Of a stretch of 64,000 bases of DNA, positions 34,856 to 44,141 are shown one piece after another (position 1 is the stretch's first letter; every line of letters begins with the position of its first letter). The DNA lies in NCBI GenBank assembly GCA_963825555.1, contig CAWGTZ010000020.1:1-64000 (forward strand), written 5' to 3'. A program made the translations under genes and the position numbers. Source of the stretch: JAGVSR01 sp963825555 (lineage in GTDB: Bacteria; Pseudomonadota; Alphaproteobacteria; Rhizobiales; Hyphomicrobiaceae). The notes under the pieces were generated by a model. It ran no database searches, had not been told where the DNA came from, and saw nothing but the letters and a program-made list of their open reading frames with translations.

Positions 34856-37800
34856 ATGGCTGCGGACGCCGCTTTGACGCCGCCTGCTGAACCCGGCACC
34901 TGGGCCGGGCTGATCAACCTGCAGGATCCTGCCGCCGTGCAGTCCCTGGCTGGCAACGTATTCCTCGCCGTCGTGGTGATGCTTCTGCTCACAGGCCTTT
35001 ACCGGCTCGCGCCGCGAGTTTGGAAGGCGATCGAGGAATCGATTTTCTCCAACTGGCGACTTGGATTGCTCGGCGCCACGGGTCTCGTGCTGTCGCTCGC
35101 CTCCGGCTGGACGACCTGGGACGGCATGCGCAATTTCACGCAGGAACCGCTGCTGTCGGGGATGATCACATTCGGCATCCAGGGCGTGATGCTGATCATC
35201 GCCTGGTTGATCGGTGAGAGCTTCGCCACCGGCATGAGCCAGCGCCCGGCGGGCGCTCCGCGGGGGACTTTGTCCAAGGGCTTCCAGGCAGGCGCCGGCG
35301 GCGTCGTCGGCATATTGCTCTTCGTGTCCGTCTCGGCCCTTTTTCTGCAGTCCTCCGGCTCATCTAATCCAATCACCGGCGGACCTGCCGCATTCGACCC
35401 CTGGCAAATGACCGACAAGCTTCTCATCCTTGTCGTCGGACTGCTCCTGTCGGCCCTCGTCGCGCTTTATTCAGCCAGCGACGTCGTAAAGCCCTATCTT
35501 CAGTCTTCCCGCGTGATCGCCAAGAACACGCTCCTGTGGGTGATGTTCCTCGCCTGCATGGCGACGTCAGTGTTCTTCTCCTTCGACAGCCTGTTCTCCC
35601 AGATCTTCCCGAAGGCCGAGCGTCAACGCGCCGCCGATCTGCGAGCCCAGAACCAGGTGGCCGGAATCGTTTCCGACATCGGTGCCACCATTGAAACCCG
35701 CCGCCTCGGCGCCGCCGATGAACTCTTCCACAGCGAGGGCTGGCTCTCTTACGAGGAACAGCTCGACCGGCTGACCGTCGCCTCCCGCGGCGCGGAAAAA
35801 CTCATCGAGGCCTATTACGTCGAGCAGATGGAGGAACGTAGGCGCGGCATTGCCGAGCAGCAGGAGCGCATCGCGACCGCCGAAAGTAGCCAGGCAGGCC
35901 TTTCCATCAAGAAGGCAACTCTCACTGAGGAGCTGTCGCGGCTTGAAGCCGAGCGGCCTGCCCTCGTCGCCGATCTTCAACAGAAAAAGAGCGAACTCGA
36001 CGCCCGAGCCAAGGAAGTCGACGCTAAGCGCGTCGAGGCCATGGCGGAAGAGAAAGGCGTCGAAGGAACGTTGAAGGAAGGCCGCGGCCCGATCTACCGC
36101 CAGCGGATGGAGGAGCTTGGCAAGCTCCGGGACTACTACAAGATCGGCGAGCAGCGCGTGAAAGACGCGCAAAGCCGGGTTGGCGACGTCAATGGGCGCA
36201 TCGACCAGATCAAGCGTGAGCTGGCCGGCATTGACGGCAGCCTCGCCAAGCTCAAGGGCGAATCCGACACCGCCCAGCAGCGGATTGCAGCGGCCACGGC
36301 CACGTCGGCCGAGAGCGAGGCCGCCCCCAAGATCGATCCTGCGCGCGTACTTCCCGAGTTCGAAGCCGCTCGGATCGACTTCCGTCAGAAGCCCGATGTT
36401 GCTGGCCTGCAGAACGTCCAGGAGCAGTGCACGCAGCTTCTCACCGCCATGACGTCAACGCCTTCGACGAAAGAGCGTGTCAGGGGTATCGACTGCGATC
36501 CAAAGCGGGCTCAGGAAGCTGCGGGCGTTCTCTTTGCCCTCAATTCAGGAGCCAAGCTCTTTGGCCAGAATTGCGCAGGGGGTGAGAAACTGAGCGCCAA
36601 CGCAGGCGCAGACGCTCTCTTCGCCTTCTCTCGCCGATGCCTGGCCGACTCCGGCCTTCCTTCGCAAGAAACCGAGCAGCTCCGCACCAAAATCAACTTC
36701 ATCGAGCTCAACAGGGACGACAAGGCTCACCGCTTCGTGGTGACTTGGAACGCGTTCCAGGACGGCAACCGCCTCGCTTATCTGGCGCTCGCCATTGCGA
36801 TCGCCATCGATGGCCTGATCTTCATGTCCGGCCTGTTCGGCGCCAATGCCGTGCGCTCGCCGCTGTCGGATGTTCCGAGCTACAAGGCCCGCTCCGCGCA
36901 GCAGTTAGAAGCCATCATCGAGAATGCCCTTCTTCCCGACACCTTCGAAAACGCCCGCATCACACTCCAGTCGTTGCGCCCGATCACCAACGCGGAAGGC
37001 TTCATGGCGGAGGTGCGCCCCGACCGGCTTGATCCGCACAGTGCGGAACGCGTAATTGCCGTCCTCAATGCAGGCACGACCATCCATGCCGTAGAGTATG
37101 ACCGGGAGGAAGACCGCTATCTGGTCCGAGCGGAACTATTCGAGTTCCTTTCCACTGCATCAAAGAAGGCTTTCGATGCAAGTGAACATCACGCGACGCT
37201 CGCCGATCTGGAGAAGATCGTTGGAGTCTCCCTGCTGCCGGACATCGCCACGAATGTGGATATCGTGCTGTCCCATGTCCACCCCATCAGCGAGAAGCAC
37301 GGCTTCACTGCGGAAGTGAAGCTGTCGGAGGTCGAAGACGCCCATAAGCGCATCGTGCGCAATCTGCTGAACGCAGGTGCCGTACACCAGCGCGTCCAGC
37401 GGTCGACTGATGCGGCGGACCACTATTTTATCCATCGCGATCTTTACAAGACCCTCGCCCTCATCCGAGCCCGCTCTCTCTATTCCGCCTCCACAACCGC
37501 CTATCGGCTGGATAAACCGGTGAACGCCGAGGCCCCGGTCTTCGGCGGCTCACTCAACCCCACCCCGCAGGCCATTGCTCATCATCCATCGGACCAGCCA
37601 GCGGGTTCATCTGGCGATGAGTCCAACTTCGATCAATATGTGGGCGTCGAAACTGAGCTGCCAAACGAGCAGGCTGATCAACCGGCTTATGAACCGGCCG
37701 AAGACGTAGCGTATGCTGCTGCGGAGCACGCCCAGGAACAAACCTATGCCGAGCGGGCCGCCGTACGTCAGCGGCTACTGATGGCCATGGGCATCGCTCC

Positions 37801-38302
37801 CTCCGCCTACGCTGATCTCGTTCGCAGCGAGGCTCTGCCCGAAGCCAACCTCGCAGCCGACCAGTTGCGCCGGATCTGCCGCCAACACCGGCCACTCGGC
37901 GCTCACATCGAAACCGATATCGCTGAACTGCGTGCCGACCTGGACCGTGCCGCCGATGGCTTGAAGCACGAGCAGCACCGCCCCGAACTCGTCGAGTACG
38001 TCCGCCACGAGGTCTTGAGCATTCTCCCTGCACTTCTTCTCGTCCAAGGTGGGCGCTATCAAGACATCCTCAACAAGTTCATCGACCAGCTCGAGTTGCA
38101 CGATGGCGAAGGCCACCTCGACAGCAAGGGCCGCCAGCTCTTGTCGCGCCTGAAGTATCATGAAAGTGCCCTGAGCAAGATTCCTCGCGACGAGCGGCAT
38201 GATTGGAAGCGCGTCGCCTATTTGCTGGAAGACTTCGGGGGCAGCGAGAGCCGTTCCGACTTCGACTCCGACAGTGAGACAGAGCGTCGGCGCCCCAACT
38301 GA
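34856..38302 (+). CDS. Very large membrane protein with periplasmic coiled coil and duplicated C-terminal domain
   Basis: 1148 residues; the ATG at 34856 has an AGGAGGG site 8 bases upstream. Six membrane segments lie in about the first 245 residues, then a large loop (about 250-635) with a long coiled coil (300-470) and four cysteines (EQCTQ, DCDPKR, NCAGGE, RCLAD), all in the loop and none elsewhere in the membrane part, suggesting disulfides in the periplasm. A seventh helix (LAYLALAIAIAIDGLIFMSG, about 640-660) returns the chain to the cytosol. The C-terminal part contains two tandem copies of a domain of about 100 residues (684-784 and 785-880), each with LLPD and LNAG motifs, then an acidic region and a helical end. 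I recognise no family. It precedes a TadG-like gene by 280 bases. Confidence 0.85.
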   Translation: MAADAALTPPAEPGTWAGLINLQDPAAVQSLAGNVFLAVVVMLLLTGLYRLAPRVWKAIEESIFSNWRLGLLGATGLVLSLASGWTTWDGMRNFTQEPLLSGMITFGIQGVMLIIAWLIGESFATGMSQRPAGAPRGTLSKGFQAGAGGVVGILLFVSVSALFLQSSGSSNPITGGPAAFDPWQMTDKLLILVVGLLLSALVALYSASDVVKPYLQSSRVIAKNTLLWVMFLACMATSVFFSFDSLFSQIFPKAERQRAADLRAQNQVAGIVSDIGATIETRRLGAADELFHSEGWLSYEEQLDRLTVASRGAEKLIEAYYVEQMEERRRGIAEQQERIATAESSQAGLSIKKATLTEELSRLEAERPALVADLQQKKSELDARAKEVDAKRVEAMAEEKGVEGTLKEGRGPIYRQRMEELGKLRDYYKIGEQRVKDAQSRVGDVNGRIDQIKRELAGIDGSLAKLKGESDTAQQRIAAATATSAESEAAPKIDPARVLPEFEAARIDFRQKPDVAGLQNVQEQCTQLLTAMTSTPSTKERVRGIDCDPKRAQEAAGVLFALNSGAKLFGQNCAGGEKLSANAGADALFAFSRRCLADSGLPSQETEQLRTKINFIELNRDDKAHRFVVTWNAFQDGNRLAYLALAIAIAIDGLIFMSGLFGANAVRSPLSDVPSYKARSAQQLEAIIENALLPDTFENARITLQSLRPITNAEGFMAEVRPDRLDPHSAERVIAVLNAGTTIHAVEYDREEDRYLVRAELFEFLSTASKKAFDASEHHATLADLEKIVGVSLLPDIATNVDIVLSHVHPISEKHGFTAEVKLSEVEDAHKRIVRNLLNAGAVHQRVQRSTDAADHYFIHRDLYKTLALIRARSLYSASTTAYRLDKPVNAEAPVFGGSLNPTPQAIAHHPSDQPAGSSGDESNFDQYVGVETELPNEQADQPAYEPAEDVAYAAAEHAQEQTYAERAAVRQRLLMAMGIAPSAYADLVRSEALPEANLAADQLRRICRQHRPLGAHIETDIAELRADLDRAADGLKHEQHRPELVEYVRHEVLSILPALLLVQGGRYQDILNKFIDQLELHDGEGHLDSKGRQLLSRLKYHESALSKIPRDERHDWKRVAYLLEDFGGSESRSDFDSDSETERRRPN
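36905..37488 (+). repeat. Internal domain duplication in the large membrane protein
   Basis: Two consecutive copies of about 100 codons start at 36905 and 37208. Shared positions include LE-x-I near the start, LLPD, N-x-x-I-x-L, PI, GF-x-AEV and LNAG-x-x-x-x-x-V. The copies have diverged greatly at the DNA level, so the duplication is old. Confidence 0.75.
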
Positions 38303-38583
38303 TCCTCGCCGTCCATCTTGCGCGACAGGCGGATGAAAAGCTCCTGACTCTTCCGTCTTCAGCACCCACTTGCCCCCTCATCAGCGGGTCGACAGCGGGA
38401 GTTGTCGCCCATGGTTTATTTTCCACTAACTGAAAAAATAAAATTCCAAACATAAATTTTATTGCTCTTTTACGGCGTAAAAAATCGGCACACATCGCAT
38501 TTGCGGAATCATCTTCGCGAATAAATACAAAATGCGTTATGTTTTTTCAGCGCCAATTTTTATTTTTCCGAAGGCGGCCTTTG
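38303..38583. other. AT-rich intergenic region before the TadG-like gene
   Basis: About 280 bases. The last 170 are strikingly rich in A and T (runs such as AAAAAATAAAATT) in a genome otherwise high in GC. No gene is seen. It most likely holds the promoter of the next gene; such stretches are also preferred by H-NS-like silencers. Confidence 0.6.
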
Positions 38584-39813
38584 ATGCGTAAAATCAAATT
38601 TATTCTTCGAGAACTTGCCAAGTCCACAAACGGCACGATCACGCCAATTTTCGGTCTGTGTCTGGTCACCGTAATGATCGTGAGCGGCATCGCCGTCGAT
38701 AGCGCCCGCGGCTACAGGCTATCAACGGAGGCGGGAGTTGCGCTCGACGCGGCCGCCCTTGCGGCAGCAAAGGCACTTCGCCTCGAGGCGCTCGATGACG
38801 CCGAACTTGAGCAGCTGGCGACCGACTACTTCGATGCAAACTTCAACATCGACACGATTGGGACGGTCTCCGAGAAGCGAGTTCACATCGGTGCCGATCG
38901 CCGCACCAATACCGTGACTCTTCGGGTCGACATGAAGATGCCGACCACGCTGGCCGCGGTCACCGGCACAAAAACGCTTGATGTTTCGAAAACCGCTACC
39001 GCGGTATATGACGTGCGAAACGTTGAGCTTTCCATGATGCTCGATGTGAGTGGATCCATGTCGGGGTCCAAGCTTTCAGACCTGAAGTCCTCGGCAGGCG
39101 ACCTCGTAAACATTCTCCTAGAGAGTAACGCCAACGGAAGTGACCACAAGATCGCCGTTGCCCCCTTCTCAACCGCCGTGAACGCGGGAGTCTACGCAGA
39201 CGTCATAGGAAGCAAAGTCAATGCGCGCGGGCGCCGTTATCAAGGTGCCGACACGACATGTGTCACCGATCGGTCGGGTGCCAGCGCCTTCTCCGACGCC
39301 GATCCTCTGAGCGGCACGTTTGCCATGCGCTCCGACTCGTGTCCGACGAGCCCGGTGATGCCGCTCACCGCGGATCGCGACGATATTATCGATCATATCG
39401 GCGACATGCAGGCCGGCGGCATGACTGCGGGACACCTGGGCATTGCCTGGGCCTGGTATTTGCTGTCTCCCGAATGGGACAGAATCTGGCCCTCCGATAG
39501 CGCCCCCAGGGCCTACAACGACCCGGATTACATGAAGGTCGCAATCATCATGTCGGACGGCGAGTTCAACACGTCATACGAGAGTGCCAACGGCGGCTCG
39601 GAGGCCCAGGCGCGCGAACTCTGCGACAACATGAAAGCCGAGGGGCTCAGCATCTACACAGTCGGCTTCCAGGCACCCGCTGCTGCCCTTCCGATCCTGC
39701 AGTATTGCGCCACTTCCCCCCAGCACTTCTTTGATGCGCGGGACGGCAATCAGCTGCGCGGTACGTTCCGGACGATCGCAAAACGATTGAGCGGACTGCG
39801 GCTGGCCTCATGA
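38584..39813 (+). CDS. TadE/TadG-like pilus protein with von Willebrand A domain
   Basis: 409 residues. An N-terminal membrane helix (GTITPIFGLCLVTVMIVSGI) and the DAAALAAAKAL stretch after it are the marks of TadE/TadG-like proteins. A von Willebrand A domain follows (from about 150), with the metal-site motif MLDVSGSMSGSKLSD. TadG-like proteins are exported and associate with Flp/tight-adherence pili; VWA domains bind partners through a divalent cation. No other tad gene is in the window. The ATG at 38584 puts the TadE-like helix near the N-terminus. The gene ends 27 bases from a convergent gene. Confidence 0.85.
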   Translation: MRKIKFILRELAKSTNGTITPIFGLCLVTVMIVSGIAVDSARGYRLSTEAGVALDAAALAAAKALRLEALDDAELEQLATDYFDANFNIDTIGTVSEKRVHIGADRRTNTVTLRVDMKMPTTLAAVTGTKTLDVSKTATAVYDVRNVELSMMLDVSGSMSGSKLSDLKSSAGDLVNILLESNANGSDHKIAVAPFSTAVNAGVYADVIGSKVNARGRRYQGADTTCVTDRSGASAFSDADPLSGTFAMRSDSCPTSPVMPLTADRDDIIDHIGDMQAGGMTAGHLGIAWAWYLLSPEWDRIWPSDSAPRAYNDPDYMKVAIIMSDGEFNTSYESANGGSEAQARELCDNMKAEGLSIYTVGFQAPAAALPILQYCATSPQHFFDARDGNQLRGTFRTIAKRLSGLRLAS

Positions 39814-39839
39814 GGCATTCTGCAATCCCTGCCCTCCCC

Positions 39840-40685
39840 TCATCCCGTGAAAGGCACCACTTTCTGGCGCTGCATCCCCAGCCCCTGTATCGTCAGTTCC
39901 ATGACGTCGCCAGCCTGCAGATACTGTGGCGGCTTCATGCCGGAGCCTACGCCGGGTGGCGTACCTGTCGTCACCACGTCGCCAGCTTCCAATACGCAGA
40001 ACTGCGTGATGTAGGCGACGAGGTAGGGAATGGAAAAGATCATGGTCGACGTGGAGCCCTTCTGACGGACTTCGCCGTTGACCTTCAATTCCATAGCCAG
40101 ATTTGATGGATCGATTTCGTCGGTCGTGACGAGCCAGGGCCCAAGGGGAGCGAACGTTTCGGCGCACTTTCCCTTCATCCACTGGCCGTTCCGCTTCATC
40201 TGGAAGCGCCGCTCGGACACGTCGTTGCAAATGCAGTAGCCCGCGACGTAATCCATGGCGTCTTTTTCTTCGACGTACCGGGCGCGCTTTCCCATAACGA
40301 AGGCAATCTCAAGCTCCCAATCCATGCGATTGGCATTTTTCGGGTAGATCACGTCATCGTAGGGGCCAGAAACCGTGTTGCCGAGTTTGTTGAAGAGGAT
40401 CGGCTCGGTTGGAATCTCCTGCCCGGTTTCACGGGCGTGGTCGGCATAATTGAGTCCGACCGCAATGAAGCTCCACGGACGGGACACAGGCGCCCCAAGG
40501 CGCACGCCTTCAGGCGCCAGTGGAAGCGAAGCAGGTTCGAGTGCCCGCAACCGGGCGAGCGTCTCCCGGTCCAGGCTTGCACCCGAAATATCCGAAACAT
40601 GCGCTGACAGATCCCGCACCCGGCCGTCAGCATCTATCAGCCCCGGCTTCTCCGCGCCCAGGTCCCCGAAACGAACAAGCTTCAT
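39840..40685 (-). CDS. Fumarylacetoacetate hydrolase family protein
   Basis: 281 residues. The N-terminal cap is followed by the FAH domain with the metal ligands in MDWELEIAFVMGKRARYV (Glu-x-Glu) and GYCICNDVSER (Asp), and the late GDVVTTGTPPGVGSGMKPPQ motif. The family includes 5-oxopent-3-ene-1,2,5-tricarboxylate decarboxylase/isomerase, acylpyruvate hydrolase and ureidoglycolate lyase; the substrate here cannot be told. The ATG at 40685, with GGAAGG 7 bases upstream, is better than an upstream start at 40931 that would add 82 residues without similarity. No aromatic degradation gene lies adjacent. Confidence 0.88.
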   Translation of the reverse strand: MKLVRFGDLGAEKPGLIDADGRVRDLSAHVSDISGASLDRETLARLRALEPASLPLAPEGVRLGAPVSRPWSFIAVGLNYADHARETGQEIPTEPILFNKLGNTVSGPYDDVIYPKNANRMDWELEIAFVMGKRARYVEEKDAMDYVAGYCICNDVSERRFQMKRNGQWMKGKCAETFAPLGPWLVTTDEIDPSNLAMELKVNGEVRQKGSTSTMIFSIPYLVAYITQFCVLEAGDVVTTGTPPGVGSGMKPPQYLQAGDVMELTIQGLGMQRQKVVPFTG

Positions 40686-40893
40686 ATCTGGCCTTCCCCT
40701 CGCGTTGCGCGGCGAGCATGCGATCCGCACCGCCCGGCATCTGCTACCTGCTTTGAAACCTCCATCTGCGCGAAAAGAGGCCGAAGCGCAAGCGAACGGG
40801 GGCCTCTCACCCGGTTCGCAGAAGTCGCAGGGGGCGGGCCGAATGGAGCGGGTTTCTAATATGCTGCTGAGGATACGGTTCGCGGAACCCCAG

Positions 40894-43389
40894 CTACTGC
40901 GGCCGTGAAAGACCTCGCATGATTTCATCACCAGCGGTCACCATCCGCCCATCGCCGCGGGCAGAAGGGATGGGCATGGCAGCCGACGGCGCAGGCGGCG
41001 CCGGCATCAGCTGGCGTTGCGGATTGTCTTTTGCATGAGACTTCAGGTCGTTGAGTAGGACTTCGACCAGCGGAGCGGCAACCTGCGCCGCATGGAGCGA
41101 CGTGCCCCAGGGCTCATGCGCAGACCCCGTGCCAACGAGAACGACATAGCTGTAGGCTGCGCCGTTGGTAAACTGGAGGCCGCCCGTCGCCCACACATCC
41201 ACCGTGGCGTTCGGATCCGTCGTCACCTGCGTTCCGGTCTTTGCGAAGTGAAAGCGCAGATCGTTGCGGCGGGCCGCGCACCAGTGAGACAGGGACTTGA
41301 GCGTCCCAGCCGGAACCTTTCCGGCCGTGTAGCAGAGCGGCGCCTCGAGCAGTGTCTTGATCAGCGGAACAGCCGTCGGCCGGATCACATCGGACGGAAG
41401 TACGCCCGTTCCCATCGGGCCTGCAGCGGCAGCTTCCGTCTCGCCGCTCGTGTAATCGTAGCTCTTCACGAGCGTAGGCAGGCGGACCGGCACGGATCCG
41501 CGATTTAGGATCGCGGAGAGTACCACCGACGACATCATGTGCACGCGCCTTGGACTGCCGGATATCTGGCCGAGCACCACCGCTGTCGAAGGTGGAACGC
41601 CTTCGCCGTTGGCGTCGGGCGGGGGCATGGTGAAGCCGAGCCGGTCGATGATCTGCTGGACGCGTGACTGGCCGACAAGAGCCGTCCGGTTGATGAGCGG
41701 CGAATTGAGTGAGCAGGCGAACGCGACGATCGCCTTGCGGCCATGCCGTCCCGTTCCGCCACGGGCGCAAGTCTCGAGTCCCTTTGCCGGCGCTTCGGTA
41801 TCGAGGAACAGGCTCGACGCCGTATCGCGCCCCGAATTGGCAATGGCAATGGCGGCGATAATCTTGCCCGTCGAGGCGATCATGCGCGGATCTCGTTCCG
41901 CCTCGTAGCGCCCTGTGGTGCCACTGCGGGCCACGGGAGCGCCGAAGTAGGCCGCCGTCTCCCCAGTCTCGAAGTAACGTACGATCTCGCCGTTGTGGTC
42001 TGCCGCGACAACAACGACATTGGGCACGTGCAGATCGACATCGACTCGGCCCGGATCTAGGGTATAGCCGCTGCCGATTTTCTGGCGAACGCTCTGATCG
42101 ATCTTGGCCAGCTCTGTACGCGCCCGGCTTCCGAACTCCAAATTCTGCACCGTATCAAGCGTCGTGGTCACGCCACGCACATAGGAGCGCCAAGCGAACC
42201 CGTAGGTCTGCTTCATCTCCTCGCGCACGCCGAACCGGGCCGACGGCATCAGGGCATTGGCTCGGATGACGGGATTGGCTTGCGCTCGCGCCGCCAGCGA
42301 TGGGGCGAACGTGTCGAGTGCCTGTTGCAATCGGGGCTTCACCTTCGGATCGGGCGGACCGCCCGCGAGATTGACGAGTTCGAAGACCACGTCGGCCTTC
42401 ACTTTCTCGTCCGTAATGAGCTTCTCTGCACAGGTGCGGGCACGCACCTCGGTGATATAGCGCCAGCGATCGAGGCGCACCTCGTTCAGCCGGTCGCTGC
42501 CCGGCATGAGAATGATCGGCTTGTTGACGGCAGAGGCGAGCACCATCTGCTCGGCGATACTGAGTTCGGACGCATCCTTGCCGAAGACGATGCGGCTCGT
42601 CACCTCAACGCCGTGCAGAGGAGTTCCCCCAGTACGCTGCGCCAGCCAGATATGGTTCGCGGCCCACTGCTTGAGAGCCGTATCGCCATCCCGCGTCAGT
42701 TCGCGATAGACGACCGGAGCGAGCCACCACTCGCCAATCTTCCGGCGCAGTTTTGTCAGACCGCTCTCGCTCACATCGGGCGGTGTCTTATAAATCACGC
42801 GGACGAACTGCATGGGCAAAGTTGAGCCGCCGACTCCAATAGCCGGCTTACGGGCAGCAATCGAACGCTGGAGGGATGACAGCGGGATTTTCAGAACACC
42901 AAGAAAATCGATGCCGTAGGGATTGAGCCACGTGCCGAGATATCGGTCCTCGTGAAATACGAGGCACTTCCAATAGTAGTCCGGTACCTCGCGGACGGGA
43001 ATCGACTTGTGATCGGGATTGGCCGTGTAGTTCCCAATCTCGATGGAGTGATCCGTATAGTTGACGTCGCGCACGCTATCCAGGCGCGGATCAAATGTGC
43101 CCACGAAGCTACCACGGCGATCGTAGATGGCGGTTGCCAGCCAGCGTTCGGCGTCGTAGCGCAGCTTGTTGGAGATCGTGTACTGGCCGGTGATCGCCCG
43201 GATCGGGGCGACGACGTACACAAGAGAGACGGCAAAAAGAATGTAGACGAATCCCGCCAGGATGACATGTCGCAGGGGGCCGAGGCGCGGATTGAAGGCG
43301 ATCCATTCCATGAGGAACCGCCAAAGGATCACGGGAGCCCGCGTCAACGCCTCAAGGCAGAGGCTAAGAAATTTTATTATGTATGTCAT
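40894..43389 (-). CDS. Class A penicillin-binding protein (glycosyltransferase 51/transpeptidase), divergent
   Basis: 831 residues. A short cytosolic tail and one membrane segment (HVILAGFVYILFAVSLVYVV) are followed by a glycosyltransferase 51 domain whose first catalytic motif reads HEDRYLGTWLNPYGIDFLG, and GGSTLPMQFVR as the second, with strong differences from typical Class A proteins. The transpeptidase part has SxxK (STGK in MIASTGKIIAA), SxN (SLN) and KTG (AKTGTQVT). It polymerises and cross-links peptidoglycan. The chosen start at 43389 drops 90 unlikely upstream residues. It is divergent from the ECF sigma gene, with a 21-base palindrome between. Confidence 0.85.
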   Translation of the reverse strand: MTYIIKFLSLCLEALTRAPVILWRFLMEWIAFNPRLGPLRHVILAGFVYILFAVSLVYVVAPIRAITGQYTISNKLRYDAERWLATAIYDRRGSFVGTFDPRLDSVRDVNYTDHSIEIGNYTANPDHKSIPVREVPDYYWKCLVFHEDRYLGTWLNPYGIDFLGVLKIPLSSLQRSIAARKPAIGVGGSTLPMQFVRVIYKTPPDVSESGLTKLRRKIGEWWLAPVVYRELTRDGDTALKQWAANHIWLAQRTGGTPLHGVEVTSRIVFGKDASELSIAEQMVLASAVNKPIILMPGSDRLNEVRLDRWRYITEVRARTCAEKLITDEKVKADVVFELVNLAGGPPDPKVKPRLQQALDTFAPSLAARAQANPVIRANALMPSARFGVREEMKQTYGFAWRSYVRGVTTTLDTVQNLEFGSRARTELAKIDQSVRQKIGSGYTLDPGRVDVDLHVPNVVVVAADHNGEIVRYFETGETAAYFGAPVARSGTTGRYEAERDPRMIASTGKIIAAIAIANSGRDTASSLFLDTEAPAKGLETCARGGTGRHGRKAIVAFACSLNSPLINRTALVGQSRVQQIIDRLGFTMPPPDANGEGVPPSTAVVLGQISGSPRRVHMMSSVVLSAILNRGSVPVRLPTLVKSYDYTSGETEAAAAGPMGTGVLPSDVIRPTAVPLIKTLLEAPLCYTAGKVPAGTLKSLSHWCAARRNDLRFHFAKTGTQVTTDPNATVDVWATGGLQFTNGAAYSYVVLVGTGSAHEPWGTSLHAAQVAAPLVEVLLNDLKSHAKDNPQRQLMPAPPAPSAAMPIPSARGDGRMVTAGDEIMRGLSRPQ

Positions 43390-43507
43390 GGCCCTAGCGC
43401 AGCGCAGGACCCTGGTCGCCACCGCCACGGGTCCACGACGACTACCTCTAACCGTCGTTTGTGGCACGGCCTCGGCCCGTTTGCGGCCGACCGATGTCCC
43501 TAGCATT

Positions 43508-43528
43508 GAGGAAAAACAGTGTTTCCTC
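43508..43528. promoter_or_regulatory. Inverted repeat upstream of the ECF sigma gene
   Basis: Arms GAGGAAA and TTTCCTC are exact reverse complements, 7 bases apart. The element lies about 70 bases before the sigma factor start and about 120 bases before the penicillin-binding protein start. It may be a regulator site or a transcript hairpin. Nothing proves which. Confidence 0.4.
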
Positions 43529-43598
43529 GCGTGCGGACCGTGGAATATCCGTTGAGCGGCGTCGTTCTCATTCCGAAGCGCCGCGGAGAGGGCATTCC

Positions 43599-44141
43599 GT
43601 GACGGAAGATGTAAGAGCCCGGATGATCGAGTTCCTGCCTCGTTTACGCAGGTTCGCATTCGCGCTCACGCGAAATATGGATGCAGCGGACGACCTCGTT
43701 CAAGACACGTGCGAGCGAGCTCTCGCACGCCTTGATCAGTGGGAACCTGGAACGAAACTCGAGAGTTGGATGTATCGGATCGCGCAAAACCTATGGCTCG
43801 ATCGGAAGCGGTCCGAAAAAGTCCGCGGCCACACCCTCGACATCGATGAGGCTGTGGGCGTTGAGGGTGAGGACGGCCGCACCGTTACCGAGAGCCGTCT
43901 GACGCTCGCCGCCGTTGGTAAGGGTATGGAACAGCTCCCCGCCGATCAGCAGGTTCTCATCGCAATGGTCTGTATCGAAGGTCTATCCTACAAGGATGCC
44001 GCCGCTATCCTCAACGTCCCGATCGGCACGGTCATGAGCCGTTTGTCTCGCGCTCGCCAAGCCCTTTATCAGCATCTCGCCGCCGACTCCGGCAATGCCA
44101 ACCCTCATATTCAGGAGCGCCTCAATGGTTCACGTTCCTGA
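43599..44141 (+). CDS. ECF RNA polymerase sigma factor
   Basis: 180 residues with the two ECF domains: region 2 (RFAFALTRNMDAADDLVQDT, then LESWMYRIAQNLWLDRKR) and region 4 (YKDAAAILNVPIGTVMSRLS). The start is GTG at 43599, preceded by GGAGAGG 7 bases upstream; an upstream ATG would add about 46 residues with no similarity. Its end overlaps the next gene by 17 bases. It directs transcription in response to a signal released by its anti-sigma factor. No match to the general-stress EcfG is claimed; there is no PhyR or NepR gene near. Confidence 0.92.
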   Translation: MTEDVRARMIEFLPRLRRFAFALTRNMDAADDLVQDTCERALARLDQWEPGTKLESWMYRIAQNLWLDRKRSEKVRGHTLDIDEAVGVEGEDGRTVTESRLTLAAVGKGMEQLPADQQVLIAMVCIEGLSYKDAAAILNVPIGTVMSRLSRARQALYQHLAADSGNANPHIQERLNGSRS

